In this document: piece by piece, positions 60,501 to 64,000 of the stretch
Position numbering within the stretch: the first letter of the stretch is position 1
How the letters are laid out: each line of letters begins with the position of its first letter
Source of the DNA: Cotesia glomerata
Lineage: Eukaryota; Arthropoda; Insecta; Hymenoptera; Braconidae
Assembly (NCBI RefSeq): GCF_020080835.1
Contig: NC_058158.1
Coordinates: 13,454,001 to 13,518,000 of the forward strand
Length of the DNA stretch: 64,000 nt
Reading direction: 5' to 3'
Notes under the pieces: generated by a model
What the model was told of the DNA's origin: nothing
Databases searched by the model: none
What the model saw: the letters and a program-made list of their open reading frames with translations, nothing else
Position numbers and translations under genes: made by a program

Positions 60501-62440
60501 CTTTCTTTATTACATAAAACAATACTTATAAATTTAATTAAATTCACTAAAAAACGAACTGAAATAGAATCAACTTTGCATTTGATTTACTTTTTATTTA
60601 TTATCTAACTAAACTAAACTCAACATCAAAAATTCAATTTATCATTTTCAAGAACTTGTTAATAATGGTACTAGGTCAAAATTACTTGGCAAAAATAACT
60701 TCGGTTACTTCGGAAGTAACTTGGACAAAAATGATTCAATGATATCGTAATTAATTAAAAAACTATCATCATAACTATTTATTATCATAATTCATGATCA
60801 TTAGAACTATCACGAATAAATACCAGAATTATCATCATACTCATCATGATCGTCATGATCTTCATTATCATTACCTCTATTATGATTATGGCTGATATCA
60901 TGATGATTATCATCATCATTTTCATTGTCATGTTCGTGATTTGATTTCTATCATAGGAATAATTATTATCAATTTATCGTGATAATCTTAATCTTTATCA
61001 TTATTATCAAGGTTGACATAAATATGTTCATCAACTTGATTGTCATCACATATCAGAATTATTACTGAATGGATTTGTTAGAATCGGAGTTATTTTGACT
61101 TGAATCATTTTTACTGGGTCCATAAATTAGATCGGAATTAATTTATTGAAATAATTTAGTTTTAAACGCAAAAAGCACTTTAAATAAAATAATCTTTTTT
61201 TTAATTAATGTCTTTTCTGAGTTAACTATTCCTAGAATGACAAAATAATGGGAAATTCAATTCAAGTATATAAAAGGAATCATCATCAAGCTTCAGTTCT
61301 GACGAATTACAAGCAGTTCCTGACAGTAAAAAACAGCATATAAAATTTAGAGTTGCAGATTTGCATTTCTAAGGCAAATTCTGAGATACAGAATCAAATT
61401 TTATTGAATAACAGCAGTAAATAATATTATTTTATGATAATTTATGGTTTCATAAAAATAGCTATATACTCATACCAATCAATAAAACATATATATTCAA
61501 AGACTTTGAAACAAAATCCCAGAAGAGTTTTTTATAGACGACTTTTAAGAATCAGTGACTCTGCCTCGCATGCTTCACTATGAAATAAATTTGCGTATAA
61601 AAAATTATATAATTTTTTATATTTGAAAAAATTATATAATATGATGAATTTAATTGACTATGAAATACACGAAAAATTAACATTGTCGTCCAAAAACATG
61701 TCAAACTTATTATCATCATAAAAGATGATAATAATTTAATGTATATCTACGATTAATGAAAAAATTTCAATATTTTCATAATCTGCGGTGTAAAATACTG
61801 TACATGAAATTATTTTACATCTGACCTCATAATTTTTTTTGTCTTTCAAGCTTAAGTAATTATTTATATAATTTCGTATTTGTATCTACTTGTGAGTAAC
61901 ATGCTATATTTCTTATAATTGTTATTAGAAATCATTTATCATCTGATGAAAATAAGTATTATTTTTATGTAGATATAATGGAGGTTGGGTGAACATATGA
62001 GAAACAATAAAACTAAACGAGAAAAAAGATAAGGGCGGAAAACGATTTTTCCCTTTTGAAGCACATTAGAGGGTGTATAGAAAATAGGCTAAAAACACAA
62101 TAAAACTGTATTGGAGTAGCTGCAAACCTATGGTTTAGAATATGTTATAAATAACCTTGGATCGTACATGGTTTAACTTGGAAATATTGTTTTGAACTTC
62201 AATTGACTGTAGACGTTATAGTTATAGCAGTTCTGTTTTCAATAGATAATATTATGGATGAATACCTGTAAAAGAGTGAATATTTTTCTATAAGCACGAT
62301 TTGGCGTTTCCAAAAGCTCTTCATGAAATGATTGTCATTTTCAATATTTATTATTACTTTAATAACCATAAAATTTATTGATATATCCTTATAATTTATC
62401 AAGTATCTATCTATTTGAAGATTTAAAGAATACATTAATA
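57531..62440. other. Long stretch with few repeats, no gene called
   Basis: AT-rich DNA with unique patches at 59040-59460, 59750-60270 and 60420-60510. A poly-T tract is at about 58609-58636. At 60765-61050 there is a cluster of ATCAT/ATGAT motifs, probably a decayed (ATC)n repeat. At 61707-61734 there is a perfect 11-bp hairpin (TTATTATCATC / GATGATAATAA). The frame 59889-60269 (+, 126 codons) shows no recognisable domain and is overlapped by frames on the other strand. This is the longest part of the window without a well-bounded transposon. Confidence 0.4.
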
Positions 62441-62956
62441 TCAATTGGTGTTGTAGTAGGACAATAGTAAAGGTGGATTGGAGGAAATTTCATGCGTGTG
62501 AAAGAAGTGGGATCACGCAGTGAGCAGCAACATTTCTCTTACAGAGAGGGTGGGTGGGTCCAAGATTACATATATATAGATACACAAATATGTTAACCTA
62601 GATGGGGATATACAATATAAAAGTTTCTGCGCATTCAGGCATAAACTAACACAAATAAATGCGTGTGTGTTAGTGTTCACATACGTAACAAATGCCCACC
62701 TATTCTTCTTGGTGCGTGCGAAGGATAGACAATAGTGTGAGAATGAGTGGATAGTGAGTAAGAGCGCACAGTACCGGTGGATTAGAGAGTAAGAAGAGTA
62801 TAGAAGTAGTTTACGGGAGAGGGTGGCCAGAGAAAGAGAAGCGAATGGGAGAAAGGTATAGTGGGGGATGACAGAGATGAATTCGTTTCATTTCACGCTG
62901 GGAAGCTCTCGCGTTCCCCGCGTCCGATGATTTACTGGGCTACAATGTGGTAACCC

Positions 62957-63442
62957 ATGATTTATCACTACCAACACGCCGCCATCGCTACCACGCCATA
63001 CCTGGTCTCAGTTAAACTCTGTATAGCGTGGTGTGGCCCGCTCCCAACCCTCGCTTATTCGTGTATACTCAAAACTTGTCTCACGTACCTGTGTCTAGCC
63101 GCTTCCACGGGATTATTCCTTTACCCGGTACCCGGATCAAGGAATGGAGGGATGAAAGCCTACCTCCCATCTTCCCTGCGTGGTTACAGTGAACTACTAG
63201 AATCTACGCATGGAACCCATATCACGGTGCACCTATTGCATAGCAGAGGAAAAACTAATATAGAACGTGTTATTCAACATCCGTATTTCCCGCCCTCAAT
63301 TGTTCAAGTTTCAGCTGATGGAAAATTATCATCATTTGGAATAAATTCTTCCTTCAGGGTTCCCTCGACAAATTTCTTCTCTTTATTATTCCCTTTGCCT
63401 CAAATTGCTTCCACTACCCATTCCAACTTGCCAGCGGATTAG
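62957..63442 (+). CDS. Unrecognised 161-codon ORF in a GC-balanced island, doubtful
   Basis: It lies in non-repeat sequence of higher GC than its surroundings (about 62440-63500). The predicted product has a hydrophobic segment around residues 18-57 with several cysteines, then a polar part rich in Ser, Pro and His. I recognise no domain. A longer-than-average frame in GC-richer DNA is expected by chance, and no adjoining exons or start-context evidence support it. Confidence 0.15.
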   Translation: MIYHYQHAAIATTPYLVSVKLCIAWCGPLPTLAYSCILKTCLTYLCLAASTGLFLYPVPGSRNGGMKAYLPSSLRGYSELLESTHGTHITVHLLHSRGKTNIERVIQHPYFPPSIVQVSADGKLSSFGINSSFRVPSTNFFSLLFPLPQIASTTHSNLPAD

Positions 63443-63610
63443 TCCTTTTTGGGAGAGAAGGAAACTTCTTTAAGTCCACACCCTAGTAATTTATAGAGGA
63501 AGCGCACTGTACTTTTTTTTTTATTCATTAGCTTACATCTGTTGTTTAACAACATATGATAATTATTGTAAGTTTAACAACCATTGGACAACTACGTAAT
63601 TAGTATATTA

Positions 63611-63723
63611 CACTACAAGGGCAGAAAGTTGAGATTCCTGCACTGCGCGCCATGATGCCCGAGACGAATCCGAGGGCATCATGTCGCGCAGTTCAGGGCT
63701 CTCAAATTTCTGTCCATGTAGTG
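63611..63723. mobile_element. 113-bp palindromic MITE, GC-rich centre
   Basis: CACTACAAGGGCAGAAA and TTTCTGTCCATGTAGTG form the ends, with TA on both sides (63609-63610, 63724-63725). The arms pair through TTGAGA/TCTCAA, CTGCGCG/CGCGCAG and CATGATGCCC/GGGCATCATG to a short loop. Confidence 0.85.
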
Positions 63724-63780
63724 TATACTAGTTTTTTTGCTATCCGGTCGAAAGTACGCAAAAAATTGCGTTGAAAAAAA

Positions 63781-63889
63781 TTGATGCCTGCCCCCGACAT
63801 TTGCGGCATGAACGAAGCGAGTGCTGCTGGTTTTTATTAGGTGAAGAAAAAAACATGCCGGCGAGTACTGGGGGGGGGGGGGGCATCAA
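63781..63889. repeat. GC-rich inverted repeat with 14-G run
   Basis: TTGATGCCTGCCCCC pairs with the G run (63870-63883) plus GGCATCAA, and inside it GCGGCATG pairs with CATGCCG. The loop is AT-rich. The G run may be longer in some alleles or mis-sized by the assembly. Confidence 0.65.
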
Positions 63890-64000
63890 ATACACCTGTC
63901 AATAAAGATACTAATTTATGATCTATCATATTACTACTTTCTTTTGAGAAAAAATCTTACTTTAATTAAATAAATTTAAAGTTATAAATATATTATAAAT

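Noticed and set aside
60765..61050. Homeodomain-type binding site cluster
   Set aside because: The ATCAT/ATGAT density is explained more simply by a decayed (ATC)n repeat.

Overview
No convincing protein-coding gene, rRNA or functional tRNA is visible in this window. It reads as a strongly AT-rich animal intergenic region (or a very large intron), probably from an insect. A hymenopteran parasitoid is my guess, from the base composition and the dense short inverted-repeat transposon derivatives, but no gene fixes the taxon. The open reading frames are short, rich in Phe/Ile/Tyr/Asn, often lie across repeats, and match no family I recognise.

The content is mobile-element derived DNA between islands of more complex, apparently single-copy sequence. 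Five groups stand out. (1) Family A is a ~0.7-0.95 kb repeat with seven copies or fragments on the + strand (about 4.7, 7.1, 21.2-25.1, 31.6, 34.7, 36.3 and 49.2 kb) and an eighth, inverted piece at 6.7 kb. It carries a 13-nt inverted motif (AACTTCCCGCTAA at 5', TTAGCGGGAAGTT at 3'), a 3' hairpin and an internal (CA)n tract, a layout like non-autonomous Helentrons. (2) A collection of MITE-like elements starts with CACGG or CACTG plus an A run and ends with the reverse complement. They are flanked by duplicated TA, or in three cases TG, and have unrelated interiors of 0.1-2.2 kb. (3) Long foldback elements lie at 12.9-14.1, 22.3-22.9, 37.5-38.2, 40.3-41.3 and 48.5-49.2 kb, the last flanked by TTAA. 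(4) Two directly oriented ~1 kb copies, 19.7 kb apart (27.4-28.4 and 47.1-48.1 kb), combine GC-rich 11-bp minisatellites with a tRNA-like core. (5) tRNA-derived SINE-like pieces lie at 8.1, 20.6, 53.5 and 55.2 kb.

Insertions are nested, so relative ages can be read. One family A copy (21.2-25.1 kb) is split by two elements, and the larger of these itself holds a foldback element and a fragment of a further family. At 52.7-53.1 kb a 144-bp palindrome, intact at 10.1 kb, is split by a 223-bp MITE.

The unique islands (about 1.7-3.9, 5.98-6.3, 9.3-9.5, 10.95-11.7, 15.4-17.9, 19.0-19.4, 25.7-26.0, 41.8-42.5, 45.9-46.7, 50.5-52.0, 56.9-57.4, 59.0-60.5 and 62.4-63.5 kb) have higher GC and purine-rich GAGA-like runs. 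They are the likeliest places for regulatory DNA or unannotated non-coding transcripts, though nothing in the sequence proves it. Coordinates of element ends were read by eye. Percent identities and base compositions were not computed.
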